The notes beneath the pieces are model-generated. The model made no database searches, was not told where the DNA came from, and saw only the letters and a program-made list of their open reading frames with translations. A stretch of 62,321 nt of DNA from Pricia antarctica (lineage in GTDB: Bacteria; Bacteroidota; Bacteroidia; Flavobacteriales; Flavobacteriaceae). Each line of letters opens with the position of its first letter. Positions within the stretch are counted from its first letter, which is position 1. Positions 54,755 through 62,321 of the stretch are shown piece after piece. Position numbers and translations under genes: made by a program. Location: assembly GCA_011050085.1 (NCBI GenBank), contig DRGL01000023.1, forward strand, positions 372,571-434,891, read 5' to 3'.

Positions 54755-56527
54755 CTATTGTTTTAAGATCTTAAGAATTTTATTAAATACCTCAGTGTTT
54801 TCGTAAACCCCTTGAAATTCATCAGATTGCGGGCCGTATGCAAAAATAGGAACCATCATTCCAGTATGATCATGAGTGGTAAAATCCCCTTCAATTTCAT
54901 TTTTTTCAGCATTCCCCTGTGGTAGGGTAAGACCCCCAGTTTCATGATCTGCCGTGACGATAACCAAAGTACCGGGATTTGAATCTGCAAATTTCAAACT
55001 GGCTGTTACGGCCTTATCAAAGCTGATACCTTCAGAAATAACGCCTCCAATACTATTTTCATGGGCGTAGGTATCGATTTTTGCGCCCTCAACAAGCAAA
55101 AAGAAGGATTTGTCCTTATTTTTTAAAAATTGAAGTGCACTATCGGTAGCTGCGGCAAGTTGGCTATTGTTGTTAGAAGTTGTATTGCCATTAGTGAAAT
55201 ATCCTACTTTTTCTTTCTTGTAGTTTGCGACCTCATCTAAGGATGCAAGCATGGCATACTCACCCATCGCATTATTCTTTATCGTATCCCTATTACCTTC
55301 AGATATAAATAGAGAAAGTGGACTCTTCAAAAGGTCATTGAGAATTTCTTCGGTCATTGATCTATCCGTTTGATGTGCATAGAACGCAGATGGCGTAGCC
55401 CCTGAAATTTCATCCGTTGTAACTATACCGGAAACAAAACCCCTTTTGCTGAGTAACTCCATAATATTTTCCTCATGAACACCAGCATTACCTGTTCCGA
55501 TTGCCCGATTAGGTACTTTTTTTCCAGTAGCAATTGCGGTACCTGCCCCGGCTGAATCCGTTGTAAAATCATCGAAGGACTGCGTTTTTAAAAAGCCTAA
55601 ATTTTTGAGTTGCGTCAGGGAAAGAGAACCTTTGTTGGCCAATGCGGTAGCAGAGATTTGTGCAAGGCCGTTACCATCACCAATCATTAAAATAACATTT
55701 TTAACGGCTTTATCAGAACCATCTGTTGCAAAAGTTGGTCGATAAATTTCTGAAAATTCAGAATTTTGATAATATCTATCCGGCAAGGTATTAAGGTATT
55801 GTGCGCATTCGAAAGGCATGTCTGTATTGATAAAATCAACCCCCATATCCGAAAAGACCTTCCATGAGGTCTTTGAATCGGGTGTGGCCCAAAAGCGAAA
55901 TGGTTTACCTAAAGCATGTGCTTTATCGATAGCCTGAGATACCTTATTAAAATCGTCTGCAGTCAGTCTTCCTTTACCGTTCCACTCTGAAACAATTTTG
56001 AAGCTTAAACTTATTAAAGCTATTTTATTAAGAATCGCGGTATTTTCAATAGCATTCAAACTTTGGTAATCAAAAAAGATATTGTCCGGATAGTTTAGAT
56101 AGTCCGGTAGCTTTGGCTGATTACCGGAAATAGTAATCGATATAGCATTATCTTGAGAAATTGATGAATATTTTTTTAAGCTGTTTACGATTGCCTCTAA
56201 TGTAGCGTAAGGTTCCGATTTAATATCAACAAGCAATTGCAGCTGATTTGGACCTTCCAAACCAAGCATTAGAACTTCTTTTAAAGGGTCGAAATACATT
56301 CTTTCCAACGTACGCCCGATGTCGATTTCTTCGATTGTATGTGCTACATACAATGTGTCGTTAACTAAAAATACATCGGCCTCGATTGAACTTGCTCCTG
56401 CTGCATAGGCTTTCCAAAAAGGAACGTTTTGCAGGTAATCATTATGGGAATGTATTCGGCTCGATGCGCTGTTTTGTGCCATCAGGCCGTTCGTCAATAC
56501 TAGTAGAAAAAGAACTATTTTAAACAT
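54755..56527 (-). CDS. Fusion of a GDPD-like phosphodiesterase domain and alkaline phosphatase
   Basis: A 590-residue secreted protein with a signal peptide ending near MAQ (about 17-19). The first domain (about 24-260) has the GDPD/PI-PLC superfamily pattern: SRIHSHNDY, SSIEADVFLV and LYVAHT, giving the His, Glu-Asp and His of the active site. The second domain (about 280-590) is an alkaline phosphatase with MIGDGNG, the nucleophile Ser in TTDSAGAGTA, KIDTYAHEN, VTADHETGG and THDHTGMMVPIFAYGP. Such a fusion could cleave a phosphodiester and then the resulting monoester. It heads the minus-strand series leading to susC-susD. Confidence 0.9.
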   Translation of the reverse strand: MFKIVLFLLVLTNGLMAQNSASSRIHSHNDYLQNVPFWKAYAAGASSIEADVFLVNDTLYVAHTIEEIDIGRTLERMYFDPLKEVLMLGLEGPNQLQLLVDIKSEPYATLEAIVNSLKKYSSISQDNAISITISGNQPKLPDYLNYPDNIFFDYQSLNAIENTAILNKIALISLSFKIVSEWNGKGRLTADDFNKVSQAIDKAHALGKPFRFWATPDSKTSWKVFSDMGVDFINTDMPFECAQYLNTLPDRYYQNSEFSEIYRPTFATDGSDKAVKNVILMIGDGNGLAQISATALANKGSLSLTQLKNLGFLKTQSFDDFTTDSAGAGTAIATGKKVPNRAIGTGNAGVHEENIMELLSKRGFVSGIVTTDEISGATPSAFYAHQTDRSMTEEILNDLLKSPLSLFISEGNRDTIKNNAMGEYAMLASLDEVANYKKEKVGYFTNGNTTSNNNSQLAAATDSALQFLKNKDKSFFLLVEGAKIDTYAHENSIGGVISEGISFDKAVTASLKFADSNPGTLVIVTADHETGGLTLPQGNAEKNEIEGDFTTHDHTGMMVPIFAYGPQSDEFQGVYENTEVFNKILKILKQ

Positions 56528-56833
56528 ACTTGCTTTAATTAGGTAGCAATGTATGAAATGTAGGTTGTATTAAAAGTTTTGAGGGTTAAGAAATTGTTAG
56601 GCCAATTATTGAATTCCCGCTTGAGTAGTAGCCTTTTTAAAATAAAAAATCCCGAAAAAAAGGCGAACCAAACTTTACTGTTGTGGGGCAAACGACAGTG
56701 AAGAAAAAGGTTGCTTATTTAATTCGGGAATACTATTTTAATATTAATGCCCAATGGGTTTGGAACTCTTTGCCAAAACACAATTTACCTGAAATTGTTC
56801 AAGACTGGTATTTTAATCAATTGGGCAAATGTA
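56528..56833. other. Intergenic region upstream of the phosphatase gene
   Basis: 306 bp. A frame from a GTG at 56683 runs to 56937 on the plus strand and encodes an aromatic-rich 84-residue sequence, but it overlaps the 3' end of the convincing opposite-strand gene at 56834 and has no recognised domain. I do not call it a gene. The minus-strand leader of the phosphatase gene lies here. Confidence 0.5.
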
Positions 56834-57052
56834 TTAAGCGGCCTCTTGTGCGGCCCTATGTCTTTTCTGGAAGATATTTTCTAAAGTTTTATTTATATCC
56901 TGTAGTTCTGGGGTCAGTGTCGATAGATTTCCGCTAACATCAGTGGTAACTTCTTTCCCACAATGTATACATTCATATTCTTTGATATGTAGCGTTACTT
57001 TTTTAGAGACCGTATAGTGATGACCGAATAGATTACAGAATATTTTTTTCAT
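56834..57052 (-). CDS. Small zinc-ribbon-like protein (DUF1660-like)
   Basis: A 72-residue protein starting at ATG 57052 (MKKIFCNLFGHHY). Cysteine and histidine pattern: FCNLFGHHY, then YECIHCGKEV, giving Cys-x-x-Cys plus Cys and His earlier, consistent with one metal-binding knuckle. The tail is helical and charged. A longer start at 57139 adds 29 residues with a different look. It recalls the small DUF1660 family associated with phages, but similar short proteins are chromosomal in Flavobacteria; function unknown. Confidence 0.6.
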   Translation of the reverse strand: MKKIFCNLFGHHYTVSKKVTLHIKEYECIHCGKEVTTDVSGNLSTLTPELQDINKTLENIFQKRHRAAQEAA

Positions 57053-57358
57053 GGTTGTAGGTTTAAAAAGCATCGATGGCTTTGGAGACCAGTAATGCTG
57101 CGTTCGAGATTTGGGTTCGATAGTGTTATATTGGGACACTTCATAGTATTAACGACACCATAGCTTTATTTATTGGGCATCTTTAAGTTATCGGTTCATT
57201 TTTTCGATGAATGACATTTTTTTCGACAAGGAGCGACATTTTGAAGGTTAAATCACACTTTTAGCGGTTAAAATGCACTTTTGCAGTGCGACTAATTTCT
57301 TCTATCTTTCGCCTCTTATCACTTGATTTCCTATATTAAAAGATTAAGTCTCATAAAC

Positions 57359-58651
57359 ATGTCCAAGATCAAAGAGACCCTAGTAACGGCCTTCGCCCTC
57401 TTTTCATTATTCTTTGGCGCTGGAAACCTTATTCTACCCCCTTTACTAGGATTTGGTTCCGGAGAGTTTTGGTGGCTTATCGCTATGGGATTCTGTGTTT
57501 CGGCCGTTCTGATTCCAATTTTGGGCATTCTGGCACACGCACGATTGCAGGGTACTATATACGACTTTGGTAAAAAGGTGTCGCCTACCTTTAGTTTGGT
57601 TTACTCATTTCTCGTTTACGCCATATCGATAAGCCTACCTTCTCCACGAACAGCATCGGTTACCCATGAAATGGCAGTACAGCCTTTTTTCGATTCGCCA
57701 TCGATTATTACAAGTGTCGTGTATTTTATTTTAGTATTTGTTTTTGTAGTCAATCGATCTAAAATCCTGGATATTCTAGGCAAACTATTGACGCCAGCAA
57801 TCATACTTATCTTATTGCTTATTATTGGCACCGCACTTTTCTCTTATGATTTTGTCTTTGGGGACACCGTATTTGCCAGTCCTTTTACAGATGGTATTTT
57901 GGAAGGATATCAAACCTTCGATGCCATCGGGGCTGTTGTTGTAGGTGGCGTAATTATCATTTCCATTAATTTAAAGAAAAAGGATGTGCATTATGCCGAG
58001 AAGAGAACTTTAATACGAAACGCCGGATGGCTGGCAGGTTTGGGCCTTTTACTCATTTACGCCGGACTTATATTTACAGGAGCCCTTATGCATGGTAATT
58101 TCGACACTGATATTTCTCGAACGGCCCTTTTAAAAGGTATAAGTACCCTAACCTTGGGCAACACGGGTAATCTTTTTTTGAGCATATTAGTCAGCTTGGC
58201 CTGTTTTACTACCGCTGTCGGAATCGTCACGGGTACCTCAGATTTTATTAGGGAGCGTTTCAATGATTCGAAACAAGCCTATTTGATTACAGCAGTTATA
58301 GGATGTGTTCTAGGTATCACCATGGGTCAGTTCGATGTCGGATACATCATCGCTGTCGCTCTTCCCGCGCTAATGTTCATCTATCCGATTACTATTGCTT
58401 TAATCTTGTTAAATGTAGTGCCGGAACGGTTTGCTTCTAACAGCGTTTTTAAAGCCGTGGTAATTACAACTATACTATTTAGCATTCCCGATTTTTTAGG
58501 GAGTATTGGGCTACGGGACGCTATTATGGGAATACAAAACTACATTCCATTGAGTCGTTTTAGTATGGGGTGGGTGTTGCCGGCAGCTGCTATTTTTATA
58601 GTTGCCAATGCCACATTTATTTTTGAAAAACCCACTCGCTTCAAACCGTAA
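57359..58651 (+). CDS. brnQ: Branched-chain amino acid:cation symporter, BrnQ-type (LIV-II)
   Basis: A 430-residue membrane protein from ATG 57359 (MSKIKETLVTAFALFSLFFG). The earlier in-frame ATG at 57323 adds 12 residues that do not look conserved. About twelve hydrophobic helices carry BrnQ markers: FALFSLFFGAGNLILPPLLG, LPSPRTASVTHEMA and VTGTSDFIRERF. It imports leucine, isoleucine and valine with sodium or protons. Monocistronic. Confidence 0.93.
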   Translation: MSKIKETLVTAFALFSLFFGAGNLILPPLLGFGSGEFWWLIAMGFCVSAVLIPILGILAHARLQGTIYDFGKKVSPTFSLVYSFLVYAISISLPSPRTASVTHEMAVQPFFDSPSIITSVVYFILVFVFVVNRSKILDILGKLLTPAIILILLLIIGTALFSYDFVFGDTVFASPFTDGILEGYQTFDAIGAVVVGGVIIISINLKKKDVHYAEKRTLIRNAGWLAGLGLLLIYAGLIFTGALMHGNFDTDISRTALLKGISTLTLGNTGNLFLSILVSLACFTTAVGIVTGTSDFIRERFNDSKQAYLITAVIGCVLGITMGQFDVGYIIAVALPALMFIYPITIALILLNVVPERFASNSVFKAVVITTILFSIPDFLGSIGLRDAIMGIQNYIPLSRFSMGWVLPAAAIFIVANATFIFEKPTRFKP

Positions 58652-58765
58652 CGCTATCAGCTGCGTTATAAGGTAATCCTCATTAAGTACATTTTGCACA
58701 AATACTGTTAACCTCCAATATACTTCTATGAATTTAAATGCGCTTCTGATATTGGCATTTGAATA

Positions 58766-60058
58766 TTAGGCATTCATCAACTCTTCGATTTCCCCGACTT
58801 CAATCGGAATATCGGCCATTAAATTAAAAGGTTCTCCATTGGGCTGAATTACCACATCATCTTCCAACCGAATTCCCATTTTTTCTTGGGGAATATAAAT
58901 ACCAGGCTCAACGGTAAAGACCATATTGGCCTTCATAGGTGTTTTTAATGCGCCATAATCGTGAGTGTTAAGACCGATATGATGGCTCGTGCCATGCATA
59001 AAGTATTTTTTATAGGCCGGTTTGGCCTCGGTCTGGTTTTGAATATCCGCTTTGTCCAATAATCCAAGACCTAATAATTCAGAGGTCATGAGTTTACCAC
59101 ATTCTTTGTGATATTGTGCCCATAGGGTAGCAGGAACGAGCAATTTTGTCGCCTCATTCTTAACACGAAGAACTGCTTCGTAGACTTCCTTTTGGCGCTT
59201 TGTGAATTTTCCATTCACTGGGATTGTACGTGTGAGGTCGCTGGAGTAATTGGCATATTCCGCAGCGGTATCCATTAAAATCATATCGCCATCTTGGCAC
59301 TGCTTATTATTTTCTAAATAATGTAGCACGTTCGCATTATTTCCTGCAGCGATAATAGGTGGATAAGCAAATCCCTTAGAGCGATTACGGACAAATTGAT
59401 GCACTAGTTCGGCTTCAATTTCATACTCCCAAACACCAGGCTTTACAAAAGCTAAAACCCGTCGGAAGCCTTTTTCAGTGATCTCGCAGGCCGTTTGCAT
59501 CAATGCTATTTCTTCAGGTTCCTTTACGCCTCTTATTTCCTGCAAAATCGGATTACTCTTGGCCACTTGATGTGCCGGAAATTTTTGTCTATATGTTTCG
59601 ATAAAGCGAGCCTCTCGAGTCTGTGTTTCCACAGCTTGGCGATAATGCTCATTGGTATTATAGTAAATCGTTTCTGTTTCCGTCATCAAGTCAAAAAACA
59701 CGGTATCAAAATCTTTTAACCAATATATTGTATGAATCCCCGTTACCTCGGTAGCTTTTTCTTTTGTTAGTTTTTCACCTTCCCAAACGGCGATATGGTC
59801 GTTGGTTTCACGTACAAATAGAATTTCTCGATGTTTTTCGTTTAAAGCATCTGGAAAAAGCACAAGTATGGTTTCTTCCTGATCGGCACCACTTAGGTAG
59901 AAAATATCGCGGTGTTGCTCAAAAGGTAAAACGCTATCGGCACTAATTGGATAAATATCGTTGGAGTTAAAGACCGCAAGACTATTGGGCTTCATCTGAG
60001 CCATAAACTTCTTTCGGTTCTTTTTAAATAGGGAGTTCGGAATCTGTTCGTATTTCAT
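58766..60058 (-). CDS. Xaa-Pro aminopeptidase (aminopeptidase P)
   Basis: A 430-residue metallopeptidase that removes an N-terminal residue before proline. The N-terminal AMP_N domain (FNSNDIYPISADSVLPFEQH) is followed by the pita-bread fold. The two-metal ligands are Asp in LMDTAAEY, Asp in SSDLTRTIP, His in HGTSHHIG, Glu in FTVEPGIYI and Glu in RLEDDVVI. The start at ATG 60058 (MKYEQIP) is preferred to an in-frame ATG at 60079. No signal peptide, so cytoplasmic. The gene lies alone. Confidence 0.93.
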   Translation of the reverse strand: MKYEQIPNSLFKKNRKKFMAQMKPNSLAVFNSNDIYPISADSVLPFEQHRDIFYLSGADQEETILVLFPDALNEKHREILFVRETNDHIAVWEGEKLTKEKATEVTGIHTIYWLKDFDTVFFDLMTETETIYYNTNEHYRQAVETQTREARFIETYRQKFPAHQVAKSNPILQEIRGVKEPEEIALMQTACEITEKGFRRVLAFVKPGVWEYEIEAELVHQFVRNRSKGFAYPPIIAAGNNANVLHYLENNKQCQDGDMILMDTAAEYANYSSDLTRTIPVNGKFTKRQKEVYEAVLRVKNEATKLLVPATLWAQYHKECGKLMTSELLGLGLLDKADIQNQTEAKPAYKKYFMHGTSHHIGLNTHDYGALKTPMKANMVFTVEPGIYIPQEKMGIRLEDDVVIQPNGEPFNLMADIPIEVGEIEELMNA

Positions 60059-60115
60059 AATTAAATAGATTGATCCCAAAAATAAGAATTAATGAGAGCC
60101 TTAAGAACGTAAAGA

Positions 60116-60142
60116 CCCCGAAGGTTTTAAAAACTTTCGGGG
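60116..60142. terminator. Inverted repeat after the Vsr-like gene
   Basis: CCCCGAA and TTCGGGG arms around a T/A-rich centre, about 118-144 bp after the Vsr-like stop and before the aminopeptidase start on the same strand. The T-tail on either side is poor, so it is a weak terminator at best. Confidence 0.4.
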
Positions 60143-60259
60143 CCTAAAACTAAAGTTGGTTAATTGACTGTAAATTAACAAAATATTAAGTTATCTCGCA
60201 ATTTTTATTATACCTCATTTTTGAATGATGCTCACTATTATTCTGCGACCTACCTTAGA

Positions 60260-60736
60260 CTATCGCACCTGAACCGAATCTAAATGTGCAATAACTTTTT
60301 GAAGACAGGTATCGAGCTCTTTCTTAATTTCCGATTCCCAAAATCTGAAAACGGTATAGCCTAAACGCTTTAGTTCTGTATTGACTTCACCATCGCGTTG
60401 CATATTACGCTCTATCTTTGCAATCCAGAATTCGCGGTTGGTCTTTACTTTTGGCTTTCTTTCTGCCCAATTGTGGCCGTGCCAATATTCGCCATCTATA
60501 AAAACAGCAGTCTTATATTTTTTTAAAAGAATATCAGGCTTACCTATCAACTTTTTATAGTCTATCCGGTAGCGGTAGCCTGATGCATACAAAGCTTTTC
60601 GAAAAGCAAGTTCAGGCTTTGTATTTTTGCCCCGAATTTTACTCATAATCTTTGAGCGCTTTGGGGTAGTATAAAATCCTGATGCTTCGTTAAAGCGTGG
60701 GACTTTTATACGTTCTTCGGAATAATTCTTCGGCAT
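60260..60736 (-). CDS. Vsr-like very-short-patch repair endonuclease without the usual zinc cysteines
   Basis: A 158-residue nuclease of the Vsr/DUF559 group. The conserved start KIRGKNTKPELAFRKALY, the catalytic Asp68 in GKPDIL, and the FIDGEYWHGHNW and FWESE segments identify it. In E. coli Vsr a structural zinc is held by Cys-His-Cys-Cys. At the matching places here the residues are Glu83, His86, Asn89 or Trp90, and Ser135, so the site appears lost. No DNA cytosine methyltransferase gene is near, although Vsr normally corrects T:G mismatches arising from such methylation. It could be an unlinked partner or have another role. Confidence 0.82.
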   Translation of the reverse strand: MPKNYSEERIKVPRFNEASGFYTTPKRSKIMSKIRGKNTKPELAFRKALYASGYRYRIDYKKLIGKPDILLKKYKTAVFIDGEYWHGHNWAERKPKVKTNREFWIAKIERNMQRDGEVNTELKRLGYTVFRFWESEIKKELDTCLQKVIAHLDSVQVR

Positions 60737-60793
60737 AGTTTAAAAATAAGCATCCCCAAAAAAAAATGCTGTTAAGTAAAAGCCAAGAAAAAA

Positions 60794-60819
60794 TCCCAAA
60801 CGCTATATTTCGTTTGGGA
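60794..60819 (-). terminator. Terminator of the sdh operon
   Basis: Arms TCCCAAACG (60794-60802) and CGTTTGGGA (60811-60819), a perfect 9-bp stem with an 8-base loop. On the minus strand six T follow (plus-strand A-run 60788-60793). It lies about 60 bp after the sdhB stop. Confidence 0.85.
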
Positions 60820-60877
60820 CTTTATATTTGTTTTGGATATTTCTGAAATAGCCAGGATATAGTAAATTATGTAAGAC

Positions 60878-61624
60878 CTATCCTTTTAAATTAGCGGACA
60901 GATATTCGCGGTTCATTCTTGCGATGTTCTCCAACGAAATTCCTTTAGGGCACTCTACCTCACAAGCACCGGTATTCGTACAGTTACCAAAACCTTCAAG
61001 ATCCATTTGTCGTACCATACTCTGTACACGTTCGGTCGCTTCGACTTTACCCTGAGGCAGTAGAGCGAACTGAGATACTTTTGCAGAAGTAAACAACATC
61101 GCACTGGCGTTCTTACAGGCAGCAACACAAGCACCACAACCGATACATGTAGCGGCGTAAAAAGAATCGTCAGCGTTTTCTTTTTCAATAGGCGTAGCGT
61201 TGGCATCAACGGTGTTCCCCGAAGTATTTACCGAAATATAGCCGCCGACCTGCTGAATTCTATCAAAAGCACTACGATCGATTACTAAATCTTTAATTAC
61301 TGGGAAAGCCGTCGCCCTAAAAGGCTCGATAACGATGGTATCACCATCGTTGAACTTTCGCATATGTAATTGACAAGTGGTCACCAATCGATCAGGGCCA
61401 TGAGGTTCACCATTGATCTGCAACGAACAGGAACCACAAATACCTTCACGGCAATCATGGTCAAACTGTACCGGCTCTTCTCCTTTATTTATAAGTTCTT
61501 CGTTCAGTACATCCAGCATTTCCAGAAAAGACATATCACCTTCAATACCTTTGATAGGATAATCTTTCATTTCTCCTTTGGACTTGGCATTTTTTTGACG
61601 CCAAATTTTCAAGTTTAACTTCAT
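60878..61624 (-). CDS. sdhB: Succinate dehydrogenase / fumarate reductase iron-sulfur subunit
   Basis: A 248-residue iron-sulfur subunit. The 2Fe-2S cysteines are in CREGICGSC and the later TCQLHM, the 4Fe-4S set in [11 protein letters not shown] and the 3Fe-4S set in [14 protein letters not shown]. It transfers electrons from the flavoprotein to the membrane subunit of complex II. It starts 6 bp after sdhA ends, and a strong terminator follows. The sequence is of the Bacteroidota type with a spacer of about 20 residues before the second cluster. Confidence 0.96.
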   Translation of the reverse strand: MKLNLKIWRQKNAKSKGEMKDYPIKGIEGDMSFLEMLDVLNEELINKGEEPVQFDHDCREGICGSCSLQINGEPHGPDRLVTTCQLHMRKFNDGDTIVIEPFRATAFPVIKDLVIDRSAFDRIQQVGGYISVNTSGNTVDANATPIEKENADDSFYAATCIGCGACVAACKNASAMLFTSAKVSQFALLPQGKVEATERVQSMVRQMDLEGFGNCTNTGACEVECPKGISLENIARMNREYLSANLKG

Positions 61625-61630
61625 AGCTTT

Positions 61631-62321
61631 TTATTTATAGGAGCGGGTCTTCAATTCAATATTCTCATACTTCAAATCTTCTTTGTGTAAAACCGCATCT
61701 TTTGGTTCCCCTTTGTATTCCCATGCAGAAACAAATTTGAAGTTTTCATCATCGCGAAGAGCCTCGCCTTCCTTGGTTTGATATTCTTCACGGAAATGAC
61801 CTCCACAAGATTCATTTCTGGTTAATGCATCCTTTGCAAAAAGTTCCCCCAGTTCTAAGAAATCGGCTACCCTTCCCGCTTTTTCAAGCTCGGAATTCAT
61901 CGCATCTCCTTCTCCAGGAATTTTTACGTTCGCCCAAAAATCGGCACGTAGCGCTGCAATCTCGTCAATGGCTTCCTGCAACTCCTCGCCATTTCGGCTC
62001 ATACCGCATTTATTCCACATGATCAATCCGAGTTTTTTGTGATAATAATCGACGGAGTGCTTTCCACCGGCTGACATCAGTTTTTCAATTCGATTACGCA
62101 CTTCTTTTTCGGCCTGATCAAATTCAGGGGAATCCGTATCAATTTTACCTGTTCGAATATCATTTGACAAGTAGTCCCCAATGGTATAAGGAAGCACGAA
62201 GTACCCATCGGCTAAACCTTGCATCAAAGCAGATGCACCTAATCGGTTTGCACCGTGGTCACTGAAGTTCGCTTCACCTACACTATAACAGCCTTCGATA
62301 GTAGTCTGCAGATTGTAATCG
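61631..62321 (-). CDS. sdhA: Succinate dehydrogenase / fumarate reductase flavoprotein subunit, 3' part
   Basis: The C-terminal 229 codons of sdhA; the frame continues without a stop to the window edge, so the gene starts outside. Reading from the edge, LQTTIEGCYSVGEANFSDHG and ANRLGASALMQGLADGYF give the glycine-rich end of the FAD domain and the small cap. The C-terminal domain carries RNESCGGHFREE, where the Arg and His take part in substrate binding. An internal ATG (62227) could be mistaken for the start. Partner gene sdhB lies 6 bp downstream; the membrane subunit is presumably upstream. Confidence 0.95.
   Translation of the reverse strand, partial: DYNLQTTIEGCYSVGEANFSDHGANRLGASALMQGLADGYFVLPYTIGDYLSNDIRTGKIDTDSPEFDQAEKEVRNRIEKLMSAGGKHSVDYYHKKLGLIMWNKCGMSRNGEELQEAIDEIAALRADFWANVKIPGEGDAMNSELEKAGRVADFLELGELFAKDALTRNESCGGHFREEYQTKEGEALRDDENFKFVSAWEYKGEPKDAVLHKEDLKYENIELKTRSYK

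Noticed and set aside
56683-56937. An 84-codon plus-strand frame starting at GTG
   Set aside because: Overlaps the 3' end of a better-supported gene on the other strand and shows no recognised domain; kept only as a possibility.

Overview
The window looks like chromosomal DNA of a marine-type member of the Flavobacteriaceae (Bacteroidota), in the broad neighbourhood of Zobellia, Maribacter or Muricauda. This is an inference from gene content: a complete Bat (Bacteroides aerotolerance) operon, a SusC/SusD pair, many lipoproteins, TAnnTTTG-type -7 promoter boxes, no Shine-Dalgarno-like leaders, and AT-rich intergenic DNA. I saw no tRNA, rRNA, CRISPR array, transposase or integrase.

Layout. 1-1659 (minus): the 5' part of an acyl-ACP desaturase and a small metallophosphatase. 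1859-4737 (plus): a translationally coupled fructokinase and amylosucrase-type GH13 enzyme, a compact sucrose pathway. 4953-7893 (minus): an AlbA_2/Schlafen-type protein, an SDR and an aldo-keto reductase. 8052-17352 (plus): moxR, DUF58, a BatD-like membrane protein, batA, batB, batC, batD, batE. 17411-23044 (plus): a small membrane protein, SulP transporter, UspA-like protein, beta-carbonic anhydrase and second SulP transporter, read as a bicarbonate/CO2 module. 23222-26141 (plus): a PfkB kinase and a long PurF-like amidophosphoribosyltransferase.

26258-27186 holds the most striking feature: four nearly identical, separately promoted and separately terminated units, each predicted to give an RNA of about 70 nt. 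They lie between purF-like and sodA. 27270-32860: sodA (minus), an AddA/RecB-type helicase-nuclease and glpD. 32861-33622 is a gene-poor stretch with apparent gene remnants. 33623-36063 (minus): gpsA, a DUF421 protein and a lipoprotein. 36219-37847 (plus): a third SulP transporter. 37982-42173 (minus): amidase, CIA30 protein, adenine-deaminase-like enzyme and an SDR.

42380-46541 (plus): uxaC with a three-gene TRAP transporter (dctP, dctQ, dctM), a hexuronate uptake and isomerisation operon. 46547-56527 (minus): a SusC/SusD pair enclosed by phosphorus-ester enzymes (GDPD-like/alkaline phosphatase fusion, PI-PLC-like protein, large metallophosphoesterase), which I read as an organophosphate or phosphodiester scavenging locus. 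56834-62321: a small zinc-ribbon-like protein, BrnQ transporter, Xaa-Pro aminopeptidase, a Vsr-like nuclease lacking the usual zinc cysteines, and sdhB plus the 3' part of sdhA.

All functional assignments come from reading motifs by eye; no database search was run.
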